Made by a program: the position numbers and the translations under genes | In this document: positions 1-11,410 of the stretch, piece by piece | Numbering within the stretch: the first letter of the stretch is position 1 | How the letters are laid out: every line of letters begins with the position of its first letter | The notes under the pieces: generated by a model | The model's input: the letters and a program-made list of their open reading frames with translations, nothing else | Told to the model about the DNA's origin: nothing | Databases searched by the model: none | Source of the DNA: Hedera helix | Lineage: Eukaryota > Streptophyta > Magnoliopsida > Apiales > Araliaceae | Assembly (NCBI GenBank): GCA_947179155.2 | Contig: OX359268.1 | Location: 315,001-379,000, forward strand | Direction of reading: 5' to 3' | Length of the DNA: 64,000 nt

Positions 1-263
1 TTTTAAATGATAACTCAAATAAAATTTTAAATTTATGCAAAATTCAGAATTTTAACATATTTATCAATTTTACTTTAATCAAGATCCTTCATGTGTGTGT
101 GTGAATCCAAATGTATCAAACTAATCAAAACTCAGATAAGCTTTGGTCATTAATTACCTTATAAAAGATATACAACAAAACTCAATATATTTATTTTTCA
201 CATTACTCTTTCAGCTAATACAAACAAATATAATTCAGAAGATCAAAAGGTTTCAAACAACTA
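1..263. other. AT-rich non-coding DNA
   Basis: No gene or diagnostic repeat is visible. The short open frames here are composition artefacts of T-rich sequence. Confidence 0.6.
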
Positions 264-1280
264 GGCATACTAGGATTATTAATATCAATTTTTCAAATAT
301 TTTTCCATTTTTTCCCCTTTTTAATGGGTGCATTTTATGCTTCATCCCATTTTTCATGTTTTTTTCTCTTTTTTTTCTTTTTTAGTGAGTGCATTTTATG
401 CTCCATCTCACTTTTTCATGTATTTATGAGTGAGTGCATTTTACGCTCCATCTCAACCCACCACAAGATTTTTCTTTTTAACAATAATCCTAAAAAAATT
501 ACCTAAATCATCTTTTCCAAATTATATTTTGCCTTATATTTCACTTTAAATAATGATTAAATAAGATATAGAGTTCAAAAATATCTTTTATAAGCATTTA
601 ACCATTTAAACTTCCCTTAATTTAAAATTAGCTCAAATAAATTGATATAAGTGCATAAAAATAAAGGATCTCAAACAAAGTAATAATCAATAATAAGTCA
701 AAATTTAGACTAAGCAAAAAATTATTCCTTTTCCAAAAGTTATTAAATTAAAATTAAAATTTTATCATTGGCATACTAGGATTATTAATATCAATTTTTT
801 AAATATTTTTCCATTTTTTTCCTTTTTTAATAGGTGCATTTTATGCTTCATCCCATTTTTCATGTTTTTTTCTCTTTTTTTTTTCTTTTTCAGTGAGTGC
901 ATTTTATGCTCCATCTCACTTTTTCATGTGTTTATGAGTGAGTGCGTTTTACGCTCTATCTCAACCCACTACAAGATTTTTCTTTTTAACAATAATCCTA
1001 AATTTTTTTACCTAAATCATCTTTTCCAAATTATATTTTGCCTTATATTTCACTTTAAATAATGATTAAATAAGATATAGAGTTCAAAAATATCTTTCAT
1101 AAGCATTTAACCATTTAAACTTCCCTTAATTTAAAACTAGCACAAACAAATGGATATAAGTGCATAAAAATAAAGGATCTCAAACAAAGTAATAATCAAT
1201 AATAAGTCAAAATTTAGACTAAGCAAAAATTTATTCCTTTTCCAAAAGTTATTAAATAAAAATTAAAATTTTATCATTGG
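264..1280. repeat. 506-bp tandem duplication, two copies
   Basis: Copy 1 (264-769) and copy 2 (770-1280) share the same order of blocks. Each starts with GGCATACTAGGATTATTAAT, continues through T-rich stretches with two GAGTGCATTTTATGCTCCAT-like blocks, and ends with TTTATCATTGG. The copies differ by scattered substitutions and short T-tract length changes. No coding capacity. It lies on the 3' side of the minus-strand gypsy relic and may be part of its non-coding tail. Confidence 0.85.
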
Positions 1281-1700
1281 CTAAAAATTAAAATTCAATT
1301 AACTTATTGCTCAAGTGACTCATCCTAAAAATAAAATAAAAAAATTACCCCATTTTTATAGTAAACACAGTTACACTTAGCATGTGCAACAAGCCTTTAA
1401 ATCCCAATGTTATCCCAAGTGGATGAGTTTTGTCTCGTGAGGGTTTGCAGTGAATTTACCCACAAAATTCAAAATTTCAATTTTTTTTTAAAATTCCCTA
1501 AAAAATAACAAAAATCCTAAATCCCTTCCCCCACACTTAAATTTTACATTGTCCCCAATGTAAAGTAAAATGTAAAGAAAAAGCACAAATAACTAAACTA
1601 TAAATACTAAAATAAAACGAAAAAAAATTATACTCCCCTTGGGTTGCCTCCCAAGCAGCGCCTTTATTTATTGTTATTGGCTTAACAACAGGATAAAACA
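1281..1700 (-). other. Gypsy 3' non-coding tract with hairpin
   Basis: AT-rich sequence downstream of the gag relic on the minus strand. At 1638-1655 lies CTTGGGTTGCCTCCCAAG, an inverted repeat with TTGGG/CCCAA arms. I recall this block as common beside plant Ty3/gypsy gag genes. C-rich tracts at about 1525-1560 could be a degraded polypurine tract on the minus strand. No 3' LTR is recognised here. Confidence 0.4.
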
Positions 1701-2690
1701 TCACGTCACTCCAATTTCATGGATTTTGAGTATCCCATCCATCACGTTATTTTTCATCGGTAGATTCAATCTCATTTGCATTCGACATGAATGTTTCACT
1801 CCCTCTTTAATGAACAAATATTTGAGATAATTAGAGTAAGTCTTCAAATTCATGATGGGATCCTGTAAAACAAAATATAAAGATTTTTTGTGAGTAACAT
1901 GTAATGGAATGGAAGGTGCTGTATAATTATCTAAAATTGTTGGCGTAGAATGCAATGCAGCTACAGCCGCTTTCAGATCTTGATTTTGCTCAATTTCTTC
2001 TTCTTGCTCAAACTCCAAACTGTTGATAATCGCAACTTCTAAATTTTTCTTTGCTGTTTCCTTACAAATTTCCTCCACCTTAAGCATGTCACAAAGAACA
2101 TCATTGTCTGTATTGATACTGTCTGCTTCTGTATTGATGTTGTCTGCATCCGCTTACTTTGGCGATGGAGGGGCTGTCTTTTCTAAATTTTCATCCCCTT
2201 GACCACTTCTCAAAACGATTGCAATCGTATTCTCCGTTGGATTCGCCACCATGTGAGAAGGTACTTGATTAAAACTTTGCTCCTCCAATTGATTAATTGC
2301 AATTGCCATTTGGCTCACTTGATTATTCAAACTTAGCATACGGGCTCTCATGTCTTGTTGAAATTGCAAAGTGTTAGTGGTAAGTTATTGAATTATATCT
2401 TTTAAAGACATACTAGAATTAGATGATTGACCCTGTTGTTTACTAGGATATGGCTGCTTGTATTGTTGGTGGCTTGCAAAGTTCGGATTTGTGGGTTGAT
2501 TCCCTTGTCGATTTTCATAGCTAAAATTATGATAATCCCTCCATCCTGAATTATACGTGTTTGAATAAGGATCATATCTCATTTGCGGTTAACTAGGAAA
2601 ACCACTAGTTGCATTTACTTGTTCATAGGACTCCTTCTCATTGACATAATCATACATGACTTCCATCCTTAACCTACACAACTCAATTAA
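1701..2690 (-). pseudogene. Ty3/gypsy gag relic
   Basis: One minus-strand frame reads from about 2690 to 1701. It is broken only by three in-frame stops (near 2590, 2375 and 2153), with no frameshift. Recognisable parts are a YDPYSNTYN...GWRD block (2582-2520), a glutamine-rich linker, a helical stretch with MRARMLSLNNQVSQ (about 2350), and an IVLRSGQ block (about 2215). This series is typical of plant gypsy gag proteins, which form the virus-like particle. No CCHC knuckle or protease follows, so the protein is truncated. The primer site and LTR lie just upstream (2782-4052). Confidence 0.8.
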
Positions 2691-2781
2691 ACTATGAAAA
2701 ACTAGAAAAAATAAAATCTAAGAAAAATTACTAAATTAAAATAAAGTTTACAAAAATACAAAAAATAAATTAGAATCACTT

Positions 2782-2797
2782 CCCGGCAACGGCGCCA
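2782..2797 (-). promoter_or_regulatory. Primer binding site, tRNA-Asp
   Basis: The plus strand reads CCCGGCAACGGCGCCA, the 3' end of plant tRNA-Asp including CCA. The minus strand is therefore the complementary primer site TGGCGCCGTTGCCGGG for first-strand synthesis. It lies five bases inside the LTR end at 2803. Known for Athila/Tat-type gypsy elements. Confidence 0.85.
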
Positions 2798-2802
2798 AAA
2801 TT

Positions 2803-4052
2803 TGGTGTGCTGTCGCAGGCACCCAAAAATAAAATCTTACTTTGAAAAAATGTTAATGTAGTAGTGCAAGTAAGAGTCGATCCCACAGAGAATGATTAAT
2901 TTTATGTTTTCGTAAACCAAAATTGGGGAGTTTTTTAATTAAAAAAATAATTTAAATAAAATTAACTAAAATAAATATGCAAGTAATTTAATGAAATAAA
3001 TAAGAAGAGTAAAATTTTGGTTTAAGTCAACATCCACCATCAAGAATTTACAATTGATCATTGATGCAAGAATAACTCAATTCATATTTTAAATATTCAA
3101 CGTGGAATAATTACTCTCATTCGAATAATTTTTCTATCTCTCTTTAATTTTAGTTAAGTAGAAACAAGCGATCTAAACAACCCTTACTACTAAATAACCT
3201 AAAACAAGCGCTAAAGATTTAATTTAGTAGAAGCTTTAAGAATTAGAGAGATCATTGAATTAAACAACACAATTCAAACGTCTGCATTTAATTTAGATGA
3301 ATATTTTTCATAAGATATAACAATCTTTTGATATGCAAAATAATTATTAATTTTAGTTGCTTCGCAAATTAAAGTGACCAAACAATTACGGATTTGATAT
3401 TTAATTTAGCAGTAGATTTCAACGTATAATAAACTAATATGCATCCTAACAATCAAACGAATTAATTATAAAATTAAACACAGAAAAATATTCAATACTC
3501 AAAATATAAATTGAATAATTAAAATAAATAAGATCTCACAGTGTATAAATCTTGATGACTTTAATCACTTAAACCAAGAAAAATAATTTAACTACACATA
3601 GCCAAAAAAAAAAAATACCAAAGAATAAAAGAGCAAATTTTTCTAGTAAAAGTTATATATCAATTGTGTATCTCAAGTCCTCTATTTATAGGCTACATAA
3701 TCCTCCTAACCCTAATAGGAATTACACTTTCCAAACCCTAATAGAATTTAAAATACAAATAATAAAAAAAAAAATCTATTTATCTTCCTTTTCTAAATTG
3801 CAATTGGATTCCTAAATTATCCTTTAATTTATCTGCTGATGGAACGCCACGCGGAAACAAAAGCCAAACTGCCATCAGCTCCAATTTTCCTACAAAATAA
3901 AATATAAAATAAATAAAAATAATATAAAAATACTAAAAATAATAATAATGCATTAAATTAAATAAATTACCTAAAACACTAAAGAAACTTAAAAAGCCAC
4001 AAATAATTAAACATAAAATACCTAATAAATAGATATAAAAACCTACTTATCA
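2803..4052 (-). mobile_element. Minus-strand gypsy 5' LTR
   Basis: In the sense direction the LTR starts TGATAAGTAGG (4052 downward) and ends ...GCACACCA at 2803, next to the primer site. The CTCTGTGGGATCGACTC block (about 2892-2876) is a familiar part of this LTR type. Length is about 1250 bp. No 3' partner LTR is seen before the window begins. The boundaries rest on TG...CA termini and the primer site; no target duplication could be tested. Confidence 0.7.
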
Positions 4053-5065
4053 ATATGAATTACTAGGGTTGGTGAGGAGTTGTTAAGCAACTTTGTACCC
4101 AAAATCATCAAACAAACAAGCTTCCCATCCATGTGGGGCCCAAAATTCGGGAATAGTATTATAATTATTTCAATTTGGCTTTATTTTTATGTCCTATATA
4201 ATTATATAAGCGTCCATATATATATATACATCAATATATGTATCCATATTCACCTATACTTGCACATTGGGCTCCACTTTGGACCTTTGAATTAATTCTA
4301 TTTGGACTTTGAATTACAATTGTTTGGGTTCAACAATTTAATTCATTTGGCTACTACATTCATTCATTTAAGTCATCAACACTTGGGCTCCCAACAATTA
4401 AATCAATTGGACTAACTATGACACTTGAAATAAAATAAGTATTGGGCTAGTTTAAATTAATTTGGACTCACAATATATTTTATATATGGTTCACTAATTA
4501 AATCATATAAGACTACCACATTGGGCTCATTAAATAAGCACAATAGTTTAATTACATAATCCAATTAGACTTGCTATTTAAAAGTCAATTGGGCTGCCAA
4601 ATTGAGTTAGTTTATAAAATATTATCACTTACAAATTCTTATGTTTGTTTTAATAAAACCCTAATACACATTAATACAAGTACTTCGATTTAATTAAATT
4701 TAATTCATAACTACATATTATCATCAACTTGTGTTTATAATATAGATACTTATACACATACAGTTATTCTCACATTGGATTATCTTTAATAATTCACTTA
4801 TTTTTTCTTTCTCATTATTCATTCAAGTAATTCACTTGTTAATTATTAATCTTCGTATTTGTCATTCAAGGCCAACATTCAAGCTTTGTGATCTCATCAC
4901 ATAAGCTCTTCTTACATTTCTTTTTATTCTTTAGTTAATTCAAATAAATTAAATTAACTAACTTACTACCTCTCATCATACAACCTAAACACATACACAC
5001 ATACTTCATACATTATATTTCCTCATGAATATAAATAAATAAAAATTTTAAGTTCGTAATTTTTC
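4053..5065 (-). repeat. AT-rich LTR-like debris
   Basis: Repeated TGGGCT and TTGGACT words in AT-rich DNA (4130-4620) resemble 43900-44600, the start side of a minus-strand gypsy LTR. No gene is visible. Probably an old LTR fragment. Confidence 0.35.
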
Positions 5066-6153
5066 TGGTTATTATAGCAATGATCGATCCCACAGAGAGC
5101 ACTATTATTTTCTATTTATCCTAATGTTTCTAGCAATAATTAAAAGTAAACAATAAAGAGGGGGTATTCAATTAATTGTAATCTAACAAAACAAACTTTT
5201 CATTATATTCTAATCATTATACAACCTAGAACAAGCTGTCTAAATTTAATGTAATAGAAGCATTAATCACAAGAAAATTAGATTATTCTAAGCAACAATA
5301 TTATAATCTCGGACTGTTTAACTTATATCACGATAACCATAGCAATAAACAAAAGCTTGACCACAATCATCTATCACTATTCACTTCCAACGATTAGAAA
5401 CAATATCAATTACACGTAATATAATTCTTAAATCTAGCAATTGATAATAATTTGATCAATCTAATGAGCTCTAATCAAACCAATCAAATTTAATATCAAA
5501 TAAGCAATTAAAACAGATTATCACGAATAATTTCATATAAGGAAGAATAAATAATATTACTAAATTGATTTAACCAGTAACTGCAATTAAGTTTGAAATT
5601 CCCTAGAACTGAATTGAAGAATTTAGCTTGACATGCTTTAAATAGTAATCTCTATGAATGAATATTAATTACAAAGCTTTAATGTTTATTTATACTAATC
5701 TATAAAATCCCACTCTTACAATTGACAGGAAACTTGATTACAAATGAAATTTTAATCAACTATGAAAATAAAATCCTAATTTGAATCAAAGTTGCTCAAA
5801 ATCATGTGGTCAAACCCGCGTTGACTTTTCTAGAATCGGCTCACTACATCGGGACGCAGTTTGTTATACTAAACATCGTGTCGGGGCGCAGTCACTCGGC
5901 CGAAACGCCTTCTGAACTCGCCCATTCTTCTCAGTCCAATCTCACCAGGGTGCAATCTTCCTTCACAAACATTCCACCGGGGCGCAGTTACTGCTCCCTA
6001 GTTGACTTTTGTTGACTTTTTTCTATTTTGCTTATTTCTCTATTTTTTCCCTACAAAATCATTTTAGAATAGTTAATACATGTAATTAGACACAAAGGAA
6101 TTGTAAAAGTTAAGAATTAAGGGATAAAGACATGATAAAATTCATTCCTATCA
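5066..6153 (-). mobile_element. Second minus-strand gypsy LTR
   Basis: The sense strand starts TGATAGGAATGAATTTTATC at 6153. Near the other end it carries CTCTGTGGGATCGATC (5101-5086), the block also present in the LTR at 2803-4052. The left limit is uncertain: a TGG at 5066 is a plausible terminus. A GC-rich 32-bp periodic array sits inside it. No internal region or target duplication was found, so it may be a solo LTR. Confidence 0.5.
5849..6008. repeat. 32-bp periodic GC-rich array
   Basis: The word TCGGGGCGCAGT and variants begin at 5849, 5881, 5945 and 5977, spacings of 32, 64 and 32. This is a five-unit 32-bp array whose middle unit (5913) has lost the word. It contrasts sharply in base composition with the surrounding LTR. 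Confidence 0.7.
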
Positions 6154-7317
6154 CATAACTTGAAAAATGAATTATTATTCGTATGATATTGAACTAATAT
6201 TGTTTATCAAAAACATAAACTGTTTTGTCAAAACCAAATTATTTTGATATGACATCTTATTCTGAGATTGAAACACCCCTGGGAGGGATATTATTGTCAG
6301 TAAATTTGTATTTGAGTTGAAACACCCCTGGGAGGGGAATGTCGTGGGCATTAATAGAATGATATGTATACTCCTAGGATTGAATAGGCTGATCCCCTAT
6401 AAGATATCCGAAAAATGTTCTAAGTCGTATACAACTGACAGAACGGTGAAAAAATTTAAGTGTTTTGTACAATGTCTAATCGTTTGTTAAATCTCAATTG
6501 AAACCCGATGTTAGTATCTGAGTTGAACAACTCTCTTGTATGGGTAGAAATTTTAGATGTGTAAGGAAACCGATCTAACTATACTACCAGTACTAATGTG
6601 GTCAATGCCTGCAGTATGTCGAATAAGGCATTATGGAATTGAACATTGGTAAAAAGTATTGATGAGACGGGGAACTAATTCATTAGTTCATGGGTTATGA
6701 ACCAATCAGTTTACTATATTGATAATCGTTGAAATCTTATATCGAGTTATTCATTATATATTATTGAACTGCTATCCTTTCAAATCAAACACAGTGTGAG
6801 TATACTTTTATACAATTGTTAGACTTGCTAAGCTTTTTGTAGCTCGTTCTTGCAAATAAATTCTATTTGCAATTAGAGATGATAATCCAGGAGGTTCATG
6901 AACGAACAGGAAAAGAAAGAAGACATGTTAGAATAGGATACTTGTTATAAACCGTTTATCTTTTGTATTCAAGTCATACTGATTTGTTATGTAATAAGAA
7001 CGATTATTTGGGAATGATGTAACAATAAAAATTTTACATTATCATTTTTTCGCATTGTACTTTTATTTTTAGACGTTAAGATTTTTGTAATGATAAATCG
7101 TTAGGGTTAAGATAAAAACTTTATTTATAAAATTATTTTTTTGAATGAGGGTATTAATAATAAGGACTGATCTTATTATTATTAATACTACAAATTTTAA
7201 ATGGATAAGATTTGTTGATAAGGTAACATTTATACTTATAAAAATTTAGCATTGAAAGTTGGCACAAAGTCTGACTTGGCAAGGTAGAAACAAACGCGTG
7301 AATTTCGGGGCATGACA
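6154..7317 (+). mobile_element. Plus-strand gypsy LTR 3' part
   Basis: The stretch 6820-7080 (GTTAGACTTGCTAAGC, then TTCTTGCAAATAAA) matches 52350-52560 of the solo LTR at 50374-55615 in order and wording. It ends in TTTCGGGGCATGACA (7317), like the GGGGGCGTTACA end of that LTR. The del/Tekay type is inferred. An 18-bp word GAAACACCCCTGGGAGGG occurs twice (about 6270 and 6319). The 5' end is not recognised. Confidence 0.5.
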
Positions 7318-7439
7318 TGATATCACGTTTTATGTTATTTCTGATCTACTCGGTGGGAATGCAACTTTAAGGAATTTGACTGAGACTATTTATTTTGGGG
7401 GGCCCGAGGCAGAGGCGCCCAATCTAGTCTTATGTCAAG

Positions 7440-8010
7440 CTGGGCACTTGACAGGAATACTCCGGATCATGTGTACTATCAATCTTTTTATACCCAAACA
7501 TGAGTTGGAAGGTTCAAGTGGTTGATGGAGGCTTGCCTGATATGTATAATAACAGTGTTGTTTTAGATGATCAATAAGTTACTTTGTTTTTAACACTGTC
7601 AAAGAATTCAATATCTATTGCCGCTTGGGGTGAGAAGAAAAGTGGTTATATTGCAATAGGGATTGGTAGTGGAATGGTGAATAGTTATGCTTATATAGGT
7701 TGGATGGATAATAATGGTACAGAGAGGGTTAGCACGTATTGAATTGATGGCAAGGACACCTCAAATATTAATATATCTAACAAATGAGAATTTGGCATAT
7801 GTGAGATGCAAGTCAGAAAACGAAGTCATCACTTTGGAGTTTACCAGGCCCTTAAATCCATCATGCAGTTGGGATGAAAGGCCAGGGTGTAATAATATAA
7901 TCGATCCCACAACCCCTCTTAAAATAGTCTGGGCTATGGGTGCCCAATGGTCAGGCGATCATTTAAGTGAGAAAAACATGCATTTAGTGACCAGCAGAAA
8001 TTCCTCGATG
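7440..8010 (+). pseudogene. DOMON-domain fragment of a DOMON/cytochrome b561 gene
   Basis: The translation follows plant DOMON-b561 proteins like Arabidopsis At5g54830. These are membrane proteins whose DOMON domain is thought to bind haem and pass electrons to the b561 core. Visible in order are TPDHVYYQS, WKVQVVDGGLPDMYNNS, SIAAWGEKKSGYIAIG, GSGMVNSYAYIGW, VRCKSENE, LEFTRPL, and WAMGAQWS..HLSEKNMH. It is broken by a frameshift near 7498, a stop at about 7577 (expected Gln), a stop at about 7739 (expected Trp) and a frameshift near 7787. The matching b561 part resumes 6.2 kb downstream at 14167. Upstream DOMON/DM13-type domains of the family are absent. Confidence 0.8.
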
Positions 8011-8025
8011 TTTTCCTCCCTCTAA

Positions 8026-9280
8026 CTGTTGGGAAAGCAAAGTTACTAGCTGTCCCTTTCGATCAAGTTATTTGTGTCTGTTGTTATCCCGTGAGGCCTC
8101 CGTCCCATTATTGGGTGGGATTGGCCAACCTTTCTCTTCTTATTTGAAGGGTTTCATGAAATGTAGCTGGCACGAGCATGGTAGACATGTGCCGAGGGAG
8201 CACAGTATAGGGGAAGTTACATCTAAGGCAAAAATAAGAGATAACATCGAACAGGAAAAGCCTTGTCACTAAGGCACTATCTGTGTTTTATGGCTGGACT
8301 TTCGAATCCTTTGCTTCTCATATATACATATATGGAATCTAAACTTCTCTTTTCATTTTTCTGGCTCGGAGCTCCATGTTATGCTTAAAAGCAATGATTA
8401 GATAGATACATTATATAGTTGAAATCTCATTACGAAGATGGATACATAAATTATGTTCTACGGATTATATATAAGAAAATTGTGAATATAGAGAATTTTG
8501 GTCAATATAATATACTACTTCCTTTGTTAAAGTTATAAGATTATTATTGACTTTTAAAAATTAATTGAAGATATTTTTAAATTTTTAAAATTGTGAATTT
8601 ATAAAAAATTATGAAATAATAAATCTTATAATAAATAATATTTTATAAATAATTTATAATTTTTATTATTATATTGTATTAACTAAAAAGAAACCATCTC
8701 TGAACTGGTCTGGTCAAATTTGTGGATTCCTCGTGGGTAGCGAGAAGAAGACGCTGAGCTAGTAAAGCTTAAGAATCTATTATATAAAATGGGATATATT
8801 ATATAGGTCTTATGATTATTCCCTTGATCCAAAATTACAAATATTTTTTAAATAATAATATTTAAAAAATAAATTATACTTTTAAATATACTCGTTAAAA
8901 TTTATTACAAATTTAAATGTGATGTTATACATCTATCTAATCTATCCACCCAATCCCAATGCCAGCCGCAAAGGAGGAACCAGTTGAATCTGCCCGACGA
9001 CCTGATCACTATTCGGTCTTATTAAAACTAGCTAGAGCTTAGAGACATTATTTTTTATTATCTATTTTATTTAATATTAAAATTTCTTTTTAATTTTTAA
9101 ATTACAAAATGATAATTTTATTACTTATTTGTACTATATATTTAATTAATATTAAAAATAAAAGTTTTAAAATTAAACTTATTATTATCTATATTATAAA
9201 ACTATCAATGCCGTCTGATATAACGGTATCATATTATTTTTTTATTCGTGTAACGCACCGCGTGTACACTAAGCTTTAGT
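8026..9280. other. AT-rich intergenic DNA
   Basis: No gene recognised. A 66-codon frame at 8072-8272 has no family resemblance. From 8500 the sequence is very AT-rich with oligo-A and oligo-T runs. Confidence 0.5.
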
Positions 9281-9772
9281 TATAAATGAATATACGTATA
9301 ATTTTGGGAGGAAGAGGGAGGGAGAGAGAGTATTAGCGTCTAAGACTTAGTTTGTCAGTCACATTTCCAATTATCTTCTAGTAAGTAACTCGGGGGTGGG
9401 AAGAAAAACGAGAAAGAACGAGTCTTGTTCCAAGAAAATATAGCAGTAGTAGTAGTATTCATTCATCATCCCCAATCCCATACCATCAACATAATTGATA
9501 CGTACAATCACAAATTACAAAAACAGATTAAAGAAATGAGAGCCGTCCGTCTCTAATTCTCCTCCTCCTCCTCCTTCTAATCTACTACATATCAAAACTC
9601 TAATATACTAAGTATTTTTTACTACTTGTATGAATTTGGTCCGTTGGTCAGCCTGACTCACGAAACCATTTGACGGGTCTCACGCTTTTTCTCTCCTTCT
9701 TTCTCTCTTCATTTCTCCATTATTATTAAATATCAACCCATCAAATCCATACCCACCACTTATACCACGTGT
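9281..9772 (+). promoter_or_regulatory. Probable promoter and 5' UTR of the F-box gene
   Basis: TATAAAT at 9281-9287 lies about 490 bp before the ATG and is followed by GA-rich sequence (9308-9330). A plausible long leader contains GTAGTAGTAGTAGTA (about 9446) and CTC repeats (9558-9577), typical of plant leaders. A palindromic G-box CACGTG (9766-9771) ends one base before the ATG. G-boxes bind bZIP and bHLH factors, but within a leader its role is uncertain. The transcription start is inferred only. Confidence 0.35.
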
Positions 9773-11410
9773 ATGGGGCAGTCTTCCTCAACTCATGGGT
9801 TCAATCCCTGCTCAAGTCACCGCCATACTGCTCCGGCATATCACCGGAATACCTCCCGATCAGAGGTTTTCTCCGTCATGCACTCAACCCACGACCTTAG
9901 CGACGCCGACGGCTTAATCGGTAACCGTGACTTGATATCCGACCTTCCAGATGAGTGTTTGGCCTTAATTTTTCAATCGCTCAGCTCCGGCGACCGGAAA
10001 CTGTGCTCCCTTGTCTGCCAGAGATGGCTGCGCGTGGAAGGTCAGAGTCGCCACCGTCTTTCGCTCAACGCACCGGCGGACCTGCTCTCTGTCGTTCCGC
10101 ACCTGTTTTCTCGATTTGACTCCGTCACGAAGCTCGCTCTCCGATGCGACCGCCGATCTAAAAGCGTCAATGACGATGCTTTGACCTTGATCTCCCTTAA
10201 GTGCCCTAACCTCATTCGCCTCAAGCTCCGCGGCTGCCGCGAGCTGACCGACCTCGGTATGACCGCTTTTGCTAAGAACTCCAAGTGTTTGAAAAAGTTT
10301 TCATGTGGATCTTGTATGTTCGGTGCCAAAGGCATGAACGCTGTGCTTGATCACTGCTCCTCTCTCGAGGAGATCTCTGTCAAGCGCCTACGTGGCATCA
10401 ACGACGGTGGCGCCGCCGAACCGATTGGTCCTGGCGTCGCGGCTTCCTCTTTAAAATCTATATGCTTGAAGGAGCTTTATAATGGTCAGTGCTTTGGACC
10501 GCTCATAATCGGATCAAAGAATTTGAAAACACTAAAACTGTTGCGATGCTTAGGTGATTGGGATAGGCTTTTGGAAACTGTTGCGAGTGGAAAGAATAAT
10601 TTGGTTGAGATTCATTTAGAAAGGCTGCAAGTGAGTGATGTTGGCCTTTCAGCTATATCAAATTGCCCCGAATTGGAGATTTTACATATTGTTAAAACTC
10701 CGGAGTGTACAAATGTCGGAATTGTGTCTGTGGCGGAGCACTGTAAGTTGTTGAGGAAGCTTCACATTGATGGTTGGAGGACAAATCGGATTGGAGACGA
10801 AGGCCTGATTGCTATTGCTAAGCATAGTGCTAAGCTTCAAGAATTGGTTCTTATTGGTGTTAACCCTAGTTCTTTAAGTCTGGAAGCCATTGCTTCCAAT
10901 TGTCAAAAATTGGAAAGGTTAGCACTTTGTGGTAGTGAGACAATTGCTGATGCTGAAATCTCGTGCATTGCTGCAAAATGTGCAGCCTTGAAGAAGCTGT
11001 GTATCAAGGGGTGTCCTGTTTCGGATCAGGGGATTGAAGCTTTTGCTTGGGGCTGCCCAAATTTAGTTAAAATTAAGGTTAAGAAGTGTAGAGATGTGAC
11101 TAGTGAAGTTGCAGATTGGTTGAGGGTGAGGAGGGGATCGTTGATGGTTAATTTGGATGTGTGTGAGGTTGAAGTGGAAGCGGTGGACGCGAGTGCAAGT
11201 GATAGTGGAGCTCAAGAGGATGGTGTGGAGTTCCCACCAATGGTGAGCCAAGAAATTGCAGGTGCAGCTAATGCTGATGCTACATCTAGTAGCAACGGTC
11301 GATCATCTGTGTCCAAGTCAAGGTTTGGCCTTTTTGGAGGTAGGAGTCTTGTCGCTTGCACTTATAGGAGATGGTCGAATTGTAATAGTAGTTGTAATGG
11401 TACCTCGTGA
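9773..11410 (+). CDS. VFB: F-box/LRR protein, VFB/SKIP2 family
   Basis: An intact single-exon gene of 545 aa. The F-box lies at about 53-97 (DLISDLPDECLALIFQSLSS, then VCQRWLRVEG) and should bind SKP1/ASK to form an SCF ubiquitin ligase. From about 115 to 460 run leucine-rich repeats of the cysteine-containing type (LKLRGCRELTDLGM, LCIKGCPVSDQGIEAFA), which would bind the substrate. The acidic, Ser/Ala-rich tail ends with the family-like LFGGRSL.ACTYRRWSN block. Arabidopsis SKIP2/VFB proteins have the same MGQ start, layout and about the same length; they are linked to auxin-related and developmental responses. MGQSSS fits an N-myristoylation consensus (inference). The 5' third is GC-rich. 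Start chosen as the first ATG with the family's MGQ. It appears to be the only intact ordinary host gene here. Confidence 0.95.
   Translation: MGQSSSTHGFNPCSSHRHTAPAYHRNTSRSEVFSVMHSTHDLSDADGLIGNRDLISDLPDECLALIFQSLSSGDRKLCSLVCQRWLRVEGQSRHRLSLNAPADLLSVVPHLFSRFDSVTKLALRCDRRSKSVNDDALTLISLKCPNLIRLKLRGCRELTDLGMTAFAKNSKCLKKFSCGSCMFGAKGMNAVLDHCSSLEEISVKRLRGINDGGAAEPIGPGVAASSLKSICLKELYNGQCFGPLIIGSKNLKTLKLLRCLGDWDRLLETVASGKNNLVEIHLERLQVSDVGLSAISNCPELEILHIVKTPECTNVGIVSVAEHCKLLRKLHIDGWRTNRIGDEGLIAIAKHSAKLQELVLIGVNPSSLSLEAIASNCQKLERLALCGSETIADAEISCIAAKCAALKKLCIKGCPVSDQGIEAFAWGCPNLVKIKVKKCRDVTSEVADWLRVRRGSLMVNLDVCEVEVEAVDASASDSGAQEDGVEFPPMVSQEIAGAANADATSSSNGRSSVSKSRFGLFGGRSLVACTYRRWSNCNSSCNGTS

Noticed and set aside
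143..506. Two Phe/Ser-rich frames
   Set aside because: T-rich composition and duplication at 862-1062; no coding signal.
2782..2797. tRNA-Asp gene
   Set aside because: Only the last 16 bases of the tRNA are present and they adjoin an LTR; it is a primer binding site.
10042..10335. Minus-strand 97-aa frame
   Set aside because: Antisense shadow of the F-box gene.
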